Assembly (NCBI RefSeq): GCF_019977195.1
Contig: NZ_AP024643.1
Location: 4,774,001 to 4,838,000, forward strand
Reading direction: 5' to 3'
DNA from: Arthrobacter sp. StoSoilA2
GTDB lineage: Bacteria; Actinomycetota; Actinomycetes; Actinomycetales; Micrococcaceae
DNA length: 64,000 bases
Part shown: piece after piece, positions 41,696 through 50,498 of the stretch
Position numbering within the stretch: position 1 is the stretch's first letter
Layout of the letters: each line of letters opens with the position of its first letter
The notes under the pieces: generated by a model
The model's database searches: none
What the model was told of the DNA's origin: nothing
Seen by the model: only the letters and a program-made list of their open reading frames with translations
Translations under genes and position numbers: made by a program

Positions 41696-41941
41696 GTTGT
41701 TCTCCTTTTAAGCAGGTGGGGTCCAGCAACTTCAGGAAGAGGCGCCCGGAGCTTGCGGTTCCATCCGCCGGCGGGGATTTCGCGGTTGTGGCCAGGGGCA
41801 TCCAGACGCCGTCAACATTGAATTGGCCGAGCACGGTGTCGCGTCAGGTGAAATCCCAAACGCGCGGCTTCGGTTGAATCTGTGCCCAGGAAGACACGCC
41901 ACATGCGGGTGTAATCCCCGCGCTAGACGATCACGTCGTTT

Positions 41942-43456
41942 CTAATCCTTACTCAGGTTGGCCACGAGGGCGTCCTCTGTGTGAGTAGTAGGCGCCCGGC
42001 TCTGATCGGGCCTGCTGTCGAGTGAGAACTCGCGCAGGGTTGGGATGGTTTTTGATGCGCAGAGTTGAGAGAACCAGTGGGAGCTGAGTTTCGGGGTCCG
42101 CTGGAGGGTGTCGTAATCGACGTGAATGATGCCGAATCGCGGTCCGTATCCGGCGGCCCACTCGAAGTTGTCCAGGAGTGACCAGACCAGGTAGCCAACA
42201 ACGTTGGCCCCGCGGTGGCGGGCGCGGTCAGTTGCCGTGACGTGTTCGATGAGGAAGCGGGTACGGTCAAAATCTAGGACAACGTTGTTGCCGTTCAACG
42301 AGGTGACGGTGTCGGGAAAAGCTGCTCCGTTTTCCATCACCATGATCGGCAAACCAGGATGTTCAGCAGAAAGTGCCACGAGGTGGTCTTCGAGGCCTTG
42401 GGGTTCAATCCCCCAGTCCATCCCGGTCCGCTCGAGGTCTCCTCGTCGAAGGAACTCAATTCTTTCCGAGCCCGGGAAGGCGGTGCCGCCGTCTTTTTCG
42501 GTTTCCGGGTCATAGGCGGGGTTCAGGCGTACATGCATGACTTCGTAATAGTTCACGCCCAGGAGATCGATCGGTTGATGACTGGTTTCCAAATCCCCGG
42601 GAAGGACGAAACTCCAGTCCGTGAATTTCCGTGTGTCGGCGAGAAGGTCGGCAGGGTACTGCCCGTTCAGCATGGGCCCGGTGAAGACGCGGTTCGCCAC
42701 CGCGTCGAACTGGCGCGCAGCTTCTGCGTCTTCCGGGGTTTCAGCGGCTACGCGGAAGATGTTCAGTGCCACAGAGATTTGCGCGTCGTTCCGGGTGATG
42801 GTTCGCCGGAGCGCTTTGACGGCAAGTCCATGCGAAAGGTTGAGGTGGTGCGCTGCGATGAGCGCATCTTCATGGCTTGTTCCACCGGGTGCAAATGCTC
42901 CACTGCCGTATCCGGAGAAGGAGTTGTTCCAAGGCTCGTTGTGGGTCGACCAGATATAGACGCGGTCACCGAGAGCAGCGCCCATGATCTCTGCGTACTT
43001 TTCGAAGGCGAAGGCGGTCTTGCGTCCGCGCCAGCCGCCGTACTTGTCTTCCAGCGCTTGTGGAAGGTCCCAGTGGTTGAGCGTTACGACCGGTTGGATT
43101 CCGCGCGCCAGCAGACTGTCAACGAGGCGTGAATAGAACTGTAGGCCCTCAGCGTTCACCTCGCCCTCACCGGTCGGCATGACGCGCGACCACGAGATCG
43201 AAAACCGGTAAGCGGTTAGGTTCAGGGCCTCCATCAACCCGAGATCCTCCTCGACACGGTGGTAGTGGTCGGCGGCGACGTCTCCCGTGGCGCCCCCTTC
43301 GGTCTTCCCTGGAGTGTGGCTAAAGGTATCCCAAATGGAGGGGCCCCGTCCCCCTTCGGTTGCGCCGCCCTCAATCTGGTAGGCGGCGGTCGCGGCGCCA
43401 AGAATGAAGGAGGGCGGTAAATCGATGTGTCCGCTATCGAGGAGACCGTGGTACAT
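41942..43456 (-). CDS. GH1 beta-glucosidase
   Basis: The protein is about 504 residues. The GH1 signature FILGAATAAYQIEGGATEGGRG is near the N-terminus (split here as FILGAATAAYQIEGG then ATEGGRG). The acid/base Glu lies in STHNEPW and the nucleophile Glu in VMENGAAF. It hydrolyses beta-glucosides or related disaccharides in the cytosol; no signal peptide is seen. ATG at 43456 follows GAAAGGA. A more upstream ATG at 43516 overlaps the GH3 stop but has no ribosome site. It is the last gene of the GH3/ABC operon. Confidence 0.9.
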   Translation of the reverse strand: MYHGLLDSGHIDLPPSFILGAATAAYQIEGGATEGGRGPSIWDTFSHTPGKTEGGATGDVAADHYHRVEEDLGLMEALNLTAYRFSISWSRVMPTGEGEVNAEGLQFYSRLVDSLLARGIQPVVTLNHWDLPQALEDKYGGWRGRKTAFAFEKYAEIMGAALGDRVYIWSTHNEPWNNSFSGYGSGAFAPGGTSHEDALIAAHHLNLSHGLAVKALRRTITRNDAQISVALNIFRVAAETPEDAEAARQFDAVANRVFTGPMLNGQYPADLLADTRKFTDWSFVLPGDLETSHQPIDLLGVNYYEVMHVRLNPAYDPETEKDGGTAFPGSERIEFLRRGDLERTGMDWGIEPQGLEDHLVALSAEHPGLPIMVMENGAAFPDTVTSLNGNNVVLDFDRTRFLIEHVTATDRARHRGANVVGYLVWSLLDNFEWAAGYGPRFGIIHVDYDTLQRTPKLSSHWFSQLCASKTIPTLREFSLDSRPDQSRAPTTHTEDALVANLSKD

Positions 43457-43512
43457 GGTCAGTCCTTTCGCGTCGGTCGCGTGACCGCGTTGGTTCCGCG
43501 GCAGCGGCTGGT

Positions 43513-45927
43513 TCATGGCAAATCCGCGGTGAGGGTCAGAGACTTTGATTCAGTCAGGTATGCCCTGCTGTCCGTCACGTCCGCAGTTCCGCCGGTAACG
43601 TCCAGCAGAGTGCGCAGTGGGCGGTCGTCCGAAGACGCGCCGACTGAAATGGACATTGGGCCTGGCTCAACGATCCACCTGCCTTCAAGCGAGAGGTAGG
43701 CCAGGAGCGCCAGCTGCAGGGTGAAGACCAGTGTTGCTTCCTGGCTAGGCTCCAGCGTGATGCGCTGGAAGCCGGCAAGTTGAAGCGCAGGTCGTGAGAT
43801 TCCGAGTGCTTCGTCCTCGACGTACAGCTGGACCACTTCGGTGCCGGTGCGGCTGCCGCTGTTGATCACCGTGACCGTCACTTCGACCTCTCCGTCCGTG
43901 GCGACTGATGGCGTGCTGAGGGCCAGTGCTGAGTACGTGAAGCGGGTGTAGGTGAGACCGTGCCCGAACGGAAACAGTGGTGTGGCGGCCTCATCGACAT
44001 ATCCGCCATGGTCGTCGCCTTCGCGGCGGCGGTAGCCGCTGCCGAATCGTTGGCTGGAGTGGATTGGTACCTGACCGCTTGATCGGGGCATGGTGTACGG
44101 GAGTCGTCCTTGCGGCTCGCTGGCGCCAGTGAGAACGTCCGTGACGGCGCGGGGGCCGAATTCGGAGCCATAGTATCCGAGTACGAGCGCGTTCAGTTTT
44201 GGTTCGATGACGCCCAGCGCGAGGGGCCTGCCTGAGAAGAGTACGCCCACCATCGGTGTGTCCAGGGTATGGAGCGCATCGACGAGTTTGCGCTGTGATT
44301 CAGGAAGTCGCAGATCGGAGGTGTCTGCGCCTTCGCCTTCGGTGCGCTCGGCGAAGAACCAGCGGGCCAGTCCGCCGAGCGCCAGGATAATGACATCTGC
44401 GCCGCGCGCCGCGTCAACCGCGGCCGGGATTTTGTCGATGCCGCCGTCAACGTCGCAACCTTCGGAAACCACTACCGTCGCATTCGGCAGTGCGGTCCGC
44501 AGGGCCTCGCTGAGCGACGCGGCGTCGTACTGGACTCGTGCGTATTCGTCCTCGCCCATTGACAGGAGATCGCCGATCTCGCCTTCAACGTAGGAGTTAT
44601 CGGGCTGGAACGTACCTTCATCCACTCCGACCATGGAGCTGGCCACTCCACTGCGCAGAGCGCGGGTCAGGGCGATGAATGCGGGAAACGTATATGGTGC
44701 AAATGCGGTACCCACCGCATCGGCGTGAGGACCAATGATGGCTATGCGTTGTGCATTGCCGAGGGGCAGGACACCGTCGTTCTTTAACAGCGTGACCGAC
44801 TCGTGCGCCAGCCGCGACGAGAGCTCGCGGCCCTCCTTGGCAATTGACATCACCGTGACCTGATCGGTGGACACATACGGATTCTCGAACAAGCCGAGCT
44901 CGAACTTGTGAGTGAGGACCCGCAAGACCGCCTCATCTACAAGTGCCTCACTGATCTCCCCGTCCTGGATGGCGGAGATAAGGGCTTCCCCGTACCCGAA
45001 GGGAGCCGGTAACTCTACGTCAATGCCAGCGCGAAGTCCCAGCACCGCTGCTTCGCGCGCATTGCTGGCGGCCCGGTGGTGGACGACCAGGTTCTCGATT
45101 GATCCCCAGTCGGAGACCACTGTCCCGTCGAAGCCCAGTTCGTCCCGCAACAGGTGGCGGAATATCCGCGAGTCAGCGGCAGCGGGCACGCCATCCCAAT
45201 CGGAGAGGGAATTCATGACCGAATCCAGGCCGGCCAGTGTGATGGCGGCAGCGAACGGACGCGCATAAACCTCCCGGAGCTCTCGCTCGCCTAGGGTCAC
45301 GGACGCCATGTTTAGCCCTGCGTCACTCATCGCGTAACCAAGGAAATGCTTGCCAGTGGCAATCACCCCATCCTTCAGCGACGCTCCACGCAGATTGCGG
45401 ATGAACGAGACTCCAAAAGCGCTCACGAGGTAGGGATCCTCGCCATACGTCTCGTGTACTCGCCCCCACCTTGCATCTCTTGCAACGTCAAGGACCGGCG
45501 AAAGCGCGTGGTGGAAACCAACCGAGCGCATCTGCCGGCGTGTCAGGGCGGCCATCTCACCGACCCCTTCTGGATCCCACGTCGCCGCAAGGCCGATCCC
45601 TGTGGGGAACGAGGTAAATGACGGTGCGTTGACACCATTCAGTGCCTCGACGTGCATGATGGCGGGAATCCCCAGACGGGTATTCTCTACCAGGTATCGC
45701 TGAACCTCATTATTGAGCCGCGCGACCTCGGCAGCAGTCCGCGGGAATCCCCCCATATGGGGTTCCACGTACCCGATCCCATCACCGAGCTTGGTGGCGG
45801 CGATTCCGGGGCGAATGCCATCTGCGTCGAACAGCATCGTCGGCACCAGAGAGGTGAGTTGTGCAACCTTCTCCGAGATTGTCATTCGTTTGATCAGATC
45901 AACGGCCCGAAAGCGCGCTTCCTCCAC
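43513..45927 (-). CDS. GH3 beta-glucosidase/beta-xylosidase
   Basis: This 804-residue protein has the GH3 N-terminal barrel (KHFLGYAMSDAGLN with the substrate Lys-His), nucleophile Asp in GTVVSDWGS, a C-terminal sandwich domain and a fibronectin type III-like end (GTEVVQLYVEDE). It should release terminal glucose or xylose from imported oligosaccharides. No signal peptide is visible. The GTG follows AGGAG with 6-nt spacing. It is downstream of MalFG-type permeases on the same strand. Confidence 0.9.
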   Translation of the reverse strand: MEEARFRAVDLIKRMTISEKVAQLTSLVPTMLFDADGIRPGIAATKLGDGIGYVEPHMGGFPRTAAEVARLNNEVQRYLVENTRLGIPAIMHVEALNGVNAPSFTSFPTGIGLAATWDPEGVGEMAALTRRQMRSVGFHHALSPVLDVARDARWGRVHETYGEDPYLVSAFGVSFIRNLRGASLKDGVIATGKHFLGYAMSDAGLNMASVTLGERELREVYARPFAAAITLAGLDSVMNSLSDWDGVPAAADSRIFRHLLRDELGFDGTVVSDWGSIENLVVHHRAASNAREAAVLGLRAGIDVELPAPFGYGEALISAIQDGEISEALVDEAVLRVLTHKFELGLFENPYVSTDQVTVMSIAKEGRELSSRLAHESVTLLKNDGVLPLGNAQRIAIIGPHADAVGTAFAPYTFPAFIALTRALRSGVASSMVGVDEGTFQPDNSYVEGEIGDLLSMGEDEYARVQYDAASLSEALRTALPNATVVVSEGCDVDGGIDKIPAAVDAARGADVIILALGGLARWFFAERTEGEGADTSDLRLPESQRKLVDALHTLDTPMVGVLFSGRPLALGVIEPKLNALVLGYYGSEFGPRAVTDVLTGASEPQGRLPYTMPRSSGQVPIHSSQRFGSGYRRREGDDHGGYVDEAATPLFPFGHGLTYTRFTYSALALSTPSVATDGEVEVTVTVINSGSRTGTEVVQLYVEDEALGISRPALQLAGFQRITLEPSQEATLVFTLQLALLAYLSLEGRWIVEPGPMSISVGASSDDRPLRTLLDVTGGTADVTDSRAYLTESKSLTLTADLP

Positions 45928-46010
45928 GTATTGCTCCTAAAGTTTCTTGCTGTGTGGCTCACCGAGGTGGCCTCTCGCTTGGACGTTGATCAGCCCGAGG
46001 CATCTACTGG

Positions 46011-46030
46011 TGTGGTGTGGTGTGGTGTGG
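46011..46030. repeat. TGTGG pentamer, four tandem copies
   Basis: A short tandem repeat lies between the permease gene and the GH3 gene. It could vary in copy number by slippage. Confidence 0.8.
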
Positions 46031-46100
46031 CGGCCGGGCCGGTTGCCAACGTCGGGGAGGAGTCGCTACCGGCCGCCGACGTATCTACTTGGCCCGGACT

Positions 46101-47003
46101 TCAGCCCTTGACTCCGGAGGAGACGGTGGAGCGGATGAAGTAGCGCTGGGCGAAGAAGAAGATCGACAGCACGGGCAGGATGTACAGCACGGCAGCAGCG
46201 GCCTGCACGGTGGGAATGGTGTTCCCGTTAGGGTCCTGGTACCACGCGGTAATGGCCACCGCGAGGGTCGTGTGGTCCGTGTCCAACAACAGTGCGGGTC
46301 CAATGTAATCGCCCCAGGTCCACGTGAACGACAAAAGGAACGAGGTAATCAGCACCGGGCGGGAGAGGGGAAGGAAGATCTGGACGAAGATTCTCAGCCA
46401 GCCGGCACCATCCATAATTGCCGCGTCTTCGAGTTCGCGCGGGAGCGACGAGAAGAACTGGCGGAAGAGGAACACCATATACGGTGATGCGGCCAGCCCC
46501 CACAAAATCCAGGGCCAGTAGGTGTTCACCAGCCCGATTTGCGAGAAGAGAACGTACGTTGGCAGCAGCGTCAGAATCTGCGGGATCATCATGGTTGAGA
46601 GCAGAACCAGGAACAGGGCCTTTTTTCCGGGGGCCCTTAGCCGGGCGAAACCGAAGCCGACCGTAGCGCTCGATATGGTTATCAGCACCGAATACGTTGT
46701 CGCGAGGAATAAAGAGTTGGCCGTGTAGGCCACAAAGTCCATTTGGGTAACGGCCTCGACGAAGTTGTTCCATTGCGCCTTATCAGGCAGGACCTGGATC
46801 GGAAACGAGGCCCATTCAGCGGGTGTCTTCAGCGCCGCAAGTATCAGCCACAGGAATGGGCCGATAAAGAACACCGACAGGAGCAGGATCAAAATGTAGA
46901 GGATCGCCGGGGGCCGCTTGTCCTTCCGGACCTTTTCGGCTTTCCGGATATGTTTGGCCTCGGGTGCCAGCCCGGCGGGTGTTTCACGCTCAGTCGTGGT
47001 CAT
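46101..47003 (-). CDS. Carbohydrate ABC transporter permease, MalG type
   Basis: The 300-residue protein has six membrane helices and the cytoplasmic EAA loop ELEDAAIMDGAGWLRIF followed by LPLSRP, which contacts the ATPase. A charged N-terminus of about 33 residues precedes the first helix. ATGA overlap with the MalF-type gene shows translational coupling. The ATPase is not encoded here, so a shared MsiK-type ATPase elsewhere is likely. Confidence 0.92.
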   Translation of the reverse strand: MTTTERETPAGLAPEAKHIRKAEKVRKDKRPPAILYILILLLSVFFIGPFLWLILAALKTPAEWASFPIQVLPDKAQWNNFVEAVTQMDFVAYTANSLFLATTYSVLITISSATVGFGFARLRAPGKKALFLVLLSTMMIPQILTLLPTYVLFSQIGLVNTYWPWILWGLAASPYMVFLFRQFFSSLPRELEDAAIMDGAGWLRIFVQIFLPLSRPVLITSFLLSFTWTWGDYIGPALLLDTDHTTLAVAITAWYQDPNGNTIPTVQAAAAVLYILPVLSIFFFAQRYFIRSTVSSGVKG

Positions 47004-47935
47004 CGGGTTGCTCCTTCTTTCTCGGCTTCCGTGTCGACTTCGTAGTACACCCATGACTGGCTCGAGCGCAGGAAGAGCAACGTCAGACCGAGGATGATGA
47101 GGAAGAACACCCACAGCATTGCCGATCCGTAGCCGAAACGGTTGCTGAGGAAGAACTCCTTGTAGACCTGCACCATGTACAGGTTGTTGCTGTCCGGCAC
47201 CCCACTGACCTTCGAGATACCGGCCGAGCTGGTCAGGAGCAGGGGCTGGATGAAGACCTGCAACGCCGCGATCACGCCCGTGATCACCTGGAAGAAGAGG
47301 ATGGGCGAAATCATCGGTACTGTCACGTGCCGGAAGACAGACCATCGTCCCGCGCCGTCGATGGTGGCCGCTTCCTCGAGCTCGGCCGGAACGCCCTGAA
47401 GAGCGGCGAGCATGATGATCATGCCTGCGCCCAGACCCCAGAGCATCAGGATCACCAGAGCGTAGAAGGCGGTAGGGTCCAGAAGCCACGCGATCGGCTG
47501 GATGCCGACGACCCCCAGGATGGCGTTGAGGATTCCTGAATCCCTGTTGAAGACAAGCTTCCACATGATTGCCATGGCGACAACCGGGACGACTGAGGGC
47601 AGAAAGAACAGAGTCCTCCACAGTCCCAATGCCCTCAGCCGCCGGTTGATGATCATCGCCAGGCCAAGAGATCCGCCGATGGTCAGCGGGACAACGATGG
47701 CAGTGAACAGCAGCGTCCTCAGCAGCGCCATCCACGCCTCGCCGTCACTGAACAGTTCAACGTAGTTATCCAGGCCAACCCACTTGAAGCGCGGAGAGCT
47801 GCCGTCGAAGTTGGTAAGGCTCACAAGCAGCCCGAACACCATGGGCAACGCCGTCAGCAGCACGAAACCTATTACCCAAGGCCCGACGAATGCGTAGAAC
47901 GCTTTCTTGGGGTAGCGGGACCACTTGCGTGCCAT
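47000..47935 (-). CDS. Carbohydrate ABC transporter permease, MalF type
   Basis: This 311-residue protein has six membrane helices and the EAA loop ELEEAATIDGAGRWSVF. It forms the translocation pore with the MalG-type subunit. It starts 5 nt after the binding-protein stop. Substrates of such systems near GH1/GH3/GH10 genes are typically cello- or xylo-oligosaccharides. Confidence 0.92.
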   Translation of the reverse strand: MARKWSRYPKKAFYAFVGPWVIGFVLLTALPMVFGLLVSLTNFDGSSPRFKWVGLDNYVELFSDGEAWMALLRTLLFTAIVVPLTIGGSLGLAMIINRRLRALGLWRTLFFLPSVVPVVAMAIMWKLVFNRDSGILNAILGVVGIQPIAWLLDPTAFYALVILMLWGLGAGMIIMLAALQGVPAELEEAATIDGAGRWSVFRHVTVPMISPILFFQVITGVIAALQVFIQPLLLTSSAGISKVSGVPDSNNLYMVQVYKEFFLSNRFGYGSAMLWVFFLIILGLTLLFLRSSQSWVYYEVDTEAEKEGATR

Positions 47936-47940
47936 AACTG

Positions 47941-49278
47941 TTAGCCGATCTGCTTCTTGCCCTGCGCGAGGGCTTTGTTCAAGTCATCAGTGAGCGCCGA
48001 GCATGCCTGGTCTACGCTCAGTTCACCCTTGATTGATTTCTCAAGGTACGTCTTGATCGTGGCGTTCAAGAGATCTGTCGAGATGTAAGGCGAGTCGGGC
48101 AAGGGCTTCGCATACTGCAGTTCATTCTGCGCGACCTGGTACGCCTGCTTCTGGAATGGAAGATCCTGCGGCAACTTATCGCTCAGCGACTTCAGCCCCG
48201 GAAGGCCCCAACCACTCGCGGCACGCTCCTTGGCCGGCGTGCCGGCCATGTAATACTCCATGAGCTTGAAAGCTGCATCCTTGTTCTTCGCCTTCTCCGG
48301 GATCCACCAACCCTGCCCGGAGAACGTCGGCGCGACACGGGTGTCTCCCATTACAGGTGAAGGAGCCATTCGGACAGTCTTCAGCGCATCGGGGGCGGCG
48401 AAGTTGCCGCCATACCAATAGCCATCCTGACTGATCGCCATGCGCTGTGCGGCGAAGGTCGAGTAGTCAGAGCCGTCCGGAAGCGGGTTCAGGGACGTCG
48501 GGCCCACCCCTGATTTCCCGAAATCGACGTACCACTGGAAGGCGCGCTTGGCGGCGGCCGAGGTGAAGTCGATCTTGGTCAGGTCTTCGTTGTACAGCTG
48601 CCCACCTTGCTGCATTACCATCGCCGACATGGGCTGGGAGAGGGACCAGTCCCATTCGACGCCCAGTCCGAAGGTCCTCGTTGTTGTGCCCTCGGTGACA
48701 GTGAGCTTTTTGGCGATTTCCAGGAGGTTGTCGTAGCTGGTTGCCTCGGTGTCACTCAGGTAGGGGACGCCGGCTTTGTCGAAAAGGGCGGTGTTGTACC
48801 AGAGTGTCGAGTCCTGGCTCCAGTCTTTGACGACGCCGTATAGGGGACCTTCGCCGCTCTTGGTGCCGTTCCAGCGGAAGCTGTTGTTGACGGGCTGAAG
48901 GTCGTCTTCCTTCAGCACATCACTCTTCTTCAGGTATGGGGTGAGGTCCGTAGCCAATCCCCGCGCGTTGAAGTTGGCGCTGCCGACGGCGGCGCCAACA
49001 GTAATGTCGGGCGGGTTGCCCGAAGCAAGCATGGTGTTCAGCCGGGTCGCATCGAACAGAACCTGGTTGATCTTGATGCCAGGGTTGTTCTTCTCGAACT
49101 CGGCAACCTGTTCCGCGCTGAGATCCTTGGCTCCGACCATGACGGTCAAAGTGGTCTCCCCCGACGGGCTGCTGGCGCCACCGCCGCCGGCGGTGCACCC
49201 GGCAAGTAGGGCTGTTGCTGCAATGAACGAGCCCGCGACAAAGGTACGCCGCTTGAGTGTTGCTGCTGGTGTAGGCAT
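47941..49278 (-). CDS. Extracellular oligosaccharide-binding lipoprotein
   Basis: The 445-residue protein has signal sequence and lipobox ALLAGCTAGG (about residue 22), and a family 1 extracellular solute-binding domain beginning TTLTVMVGAKD. It delivers oligosaccharides to the MalFG-type permeases. ATG at 49278 follows AAGGAGG. It is the first gene of the operon that continues to GH3 and GH1, and it is divergent from the TetR regulator. Confidence 0.92.
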   Translation of the reverse strand: MPTPAATLKRRTFVAGSFIAATALLAGCTAGGGGASSPSGETTLTVMVGAKDLSAEQVAEFEKNNPGIKINQVLFDATRLNTMLASGNPPDITVGAAVGSANFNARGLATDLTPYLKKSDVLKEDDLQPVNNSFRWNGTKSGEGPLYGVVKDWSQDSTLWYNTALFDKAGVPYLSDTEATSYDNLLEIAKKLTVTEGTTTRTFGLGVEWDWSLSQPMSAMVMQQGGQLYNEDLTKIDFTSAAAKRAFQWYVDFGKSGVGPTSLNPLPDGSDYSTFAAQRMAISQDGYWYGGNFAAPDALKTVRMAPSPVMGDTRVAPTFSGQGWWIPEKAKNKDAAFKLMEYYMAGTPAKERAASGWGLPGLKSLSDKLPQDLPFQKQAYQVAQNELQYAKPLPDSPYISTDLLNATIKTYLEKSIKGELSVDQACSALTDDLNKALAQGKKQIG

Positions 49279-49351
49279 GTCTACCTCCTTGTGACATGGG
49301 GCGCCCGGAACTGGGTCGCCGTGGTGATCGTGATCATCATTACACGAAAAC

Positions 49352-49385
49352 GAAACAGTTGCTACAATTTTATTCAAGCAGTTTC
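49352..49385. promoter_or_regulatory. Candidate operator in the binding-protein/TetR divergent region
   Basis: GAAACAGTTG at one end and CAAGCAGTTTC at the other form an imperfect inverted repeat. Similar GAAA...TTTC repeats occur before the GH10 gene (52974-52999) and the GH3 gene (50164-50192). Confidence 0.5.
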
Positions 49386-49437
49386 AAAGGGCCGGTGTTG
49401 CCCAAGGCGCCGGGCTATAGTTAGTAAGGTCACTAGC

Positions 49438-50094
49438 ATGAGTGAACAGAAGAGCCCCGGCGCCCGGGGTCCGTACGCAAAATCGGCGCAGCGATCGAGT
49501 GACATCCTCGATGCCGCCGCCACTGTGTTCGCAACACACGGCTACCACGGCGGCTCATTGCGGGACATCGCGCGCTCCCTCGACCTCAGCCTGACCAGCA
49601 TCGTCCACCACTTCGGGTCCAAGTACGAGCTTCTCGAGGCCGTGCTCGAGCGGGCCGACAGGACCACTCCCGGCAACGAAGAGTTCGACTTCGACGCCGC
49701 TTGCGCCGAACGCGGGGTCGCGTCCGCCACACTGGAGCGGGTGGAGTCAAGCATCGAGCGGCCCGAACTGCTGCGCCTCTTCGCCATCCTGGCAGCGGAA
49801 TCCTCCACCCCCACGCATCCCGCGCATGACTGGTTCGTCGCCCGCTACCGGCGCAAAACGGAAGAACTTTCGGCCGCCTTCACCTACGACCAGGCCGCAG
49901 GCCGAATCAGCCCAACCCGAGACCCCCACACCCTTAGCCGCCTGCTCATAGGTACCTGGGACGGCATACAGCTGCAATGGCTGATCGACCCGACCGCCGA
50001 TATGACCAGGTCTATGAGGGCATTCTTTGAATGGGCCCTTCCGGAATCGGTGAAGGATCTCCCTGGCGTTCCGAACCGATCTGCCGCCCGGTAA
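49438..50094 (+). CDS. TetR family transcriptional regulator
   Basis: The 218-residue protein has an N-terminal TetR HTH at about residues 20-65 (DILDAAATVFATHGYHGGSL and DLSLTSIVHHFGSKYELLEAV). The ligand-binding helices follow. It is divergent from the oligosaccharide ABC operon and upstream of the GH3 gene, so it probably represses the locus until a sugar binds. ATG at 49438 fits the family start. Confidence 0.88.
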   Translation: MSEQKSPGARGPYAKSAQRSSDILDAAATVFATHGYHGGSLRDIARSLDLSLTSIVHHFGSKYELLEAVLERADRTTPGNEEFDFDAACAERGVASATLERVESSIERPELLRLFAILAAESSTPTHPAHDWFVARYRRKTEELSAAFTYDQAAGRISPTRDPHTLSRLLIGTWDGIQLQWLIDPTADMTRSMRAFFEWALPESVKDLPGVPNRSAAR

Positions 50095-50498
50095 TCTGCC
50101 CGATCCTTCTTTCCCCCGCTCCAGTGCCGCGTGGTTAGTGCGGCCTTAGCGGAACCATAACTCCGAAAAATGTAGCAGTCGTTCAAATTTCGTCGTAAGG
50201 TGGGCGCTGTCGCTTGTGCTGTCGCGACGACATCGTGACCCCTCAACGAGGAGATCCTTCCATGAGCGGGCCGGAACCGGGCAGCGTGCGTGTGGATCGC
50301 CCGCACGGCTCGCAGGGGTAGTGGTGAGTTCGCTGCGGGACGGGTAGTGAAGTCCATTTCCACGATCGCTACGGCAAAGACACTGCCGGACGTGCCCTCG
50401 CCTTCTCACTAAAAGCACAATAACTCGCTCCGATCTCGGGGTTCGGCGCGTCTTCGCCGAAACGAAAAATAAAACCGCCCATCCAGGAGAGGATCCAC
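50095..50498. other. Intergenic region before the second GH3 gene
   Basis: No gene was recognised. It contains an inverted repeat CGAAAAATG ... CAAATTTCG (50164-50192) similar to the other two GAAA...TTTC sites, and a purine-rich ribosome site CAGGAGAGG before the GH3 start. Confidence 0.55.

Noticed and set aside
42395..42430. A TPsiC-like GGTTCAATCCC that might mark a tRNA
   Set aside because: It lies inside the GH1 coding sequence and no acceptor stem or anticodon arm can be paired around it.
46101..47735. A single 544-residue permease fusion
   Set aside because: The upstream half is an out-of-frame reading of the MalF-type gene; the real MalG-type start is at 47003 with an ATGA overlap.
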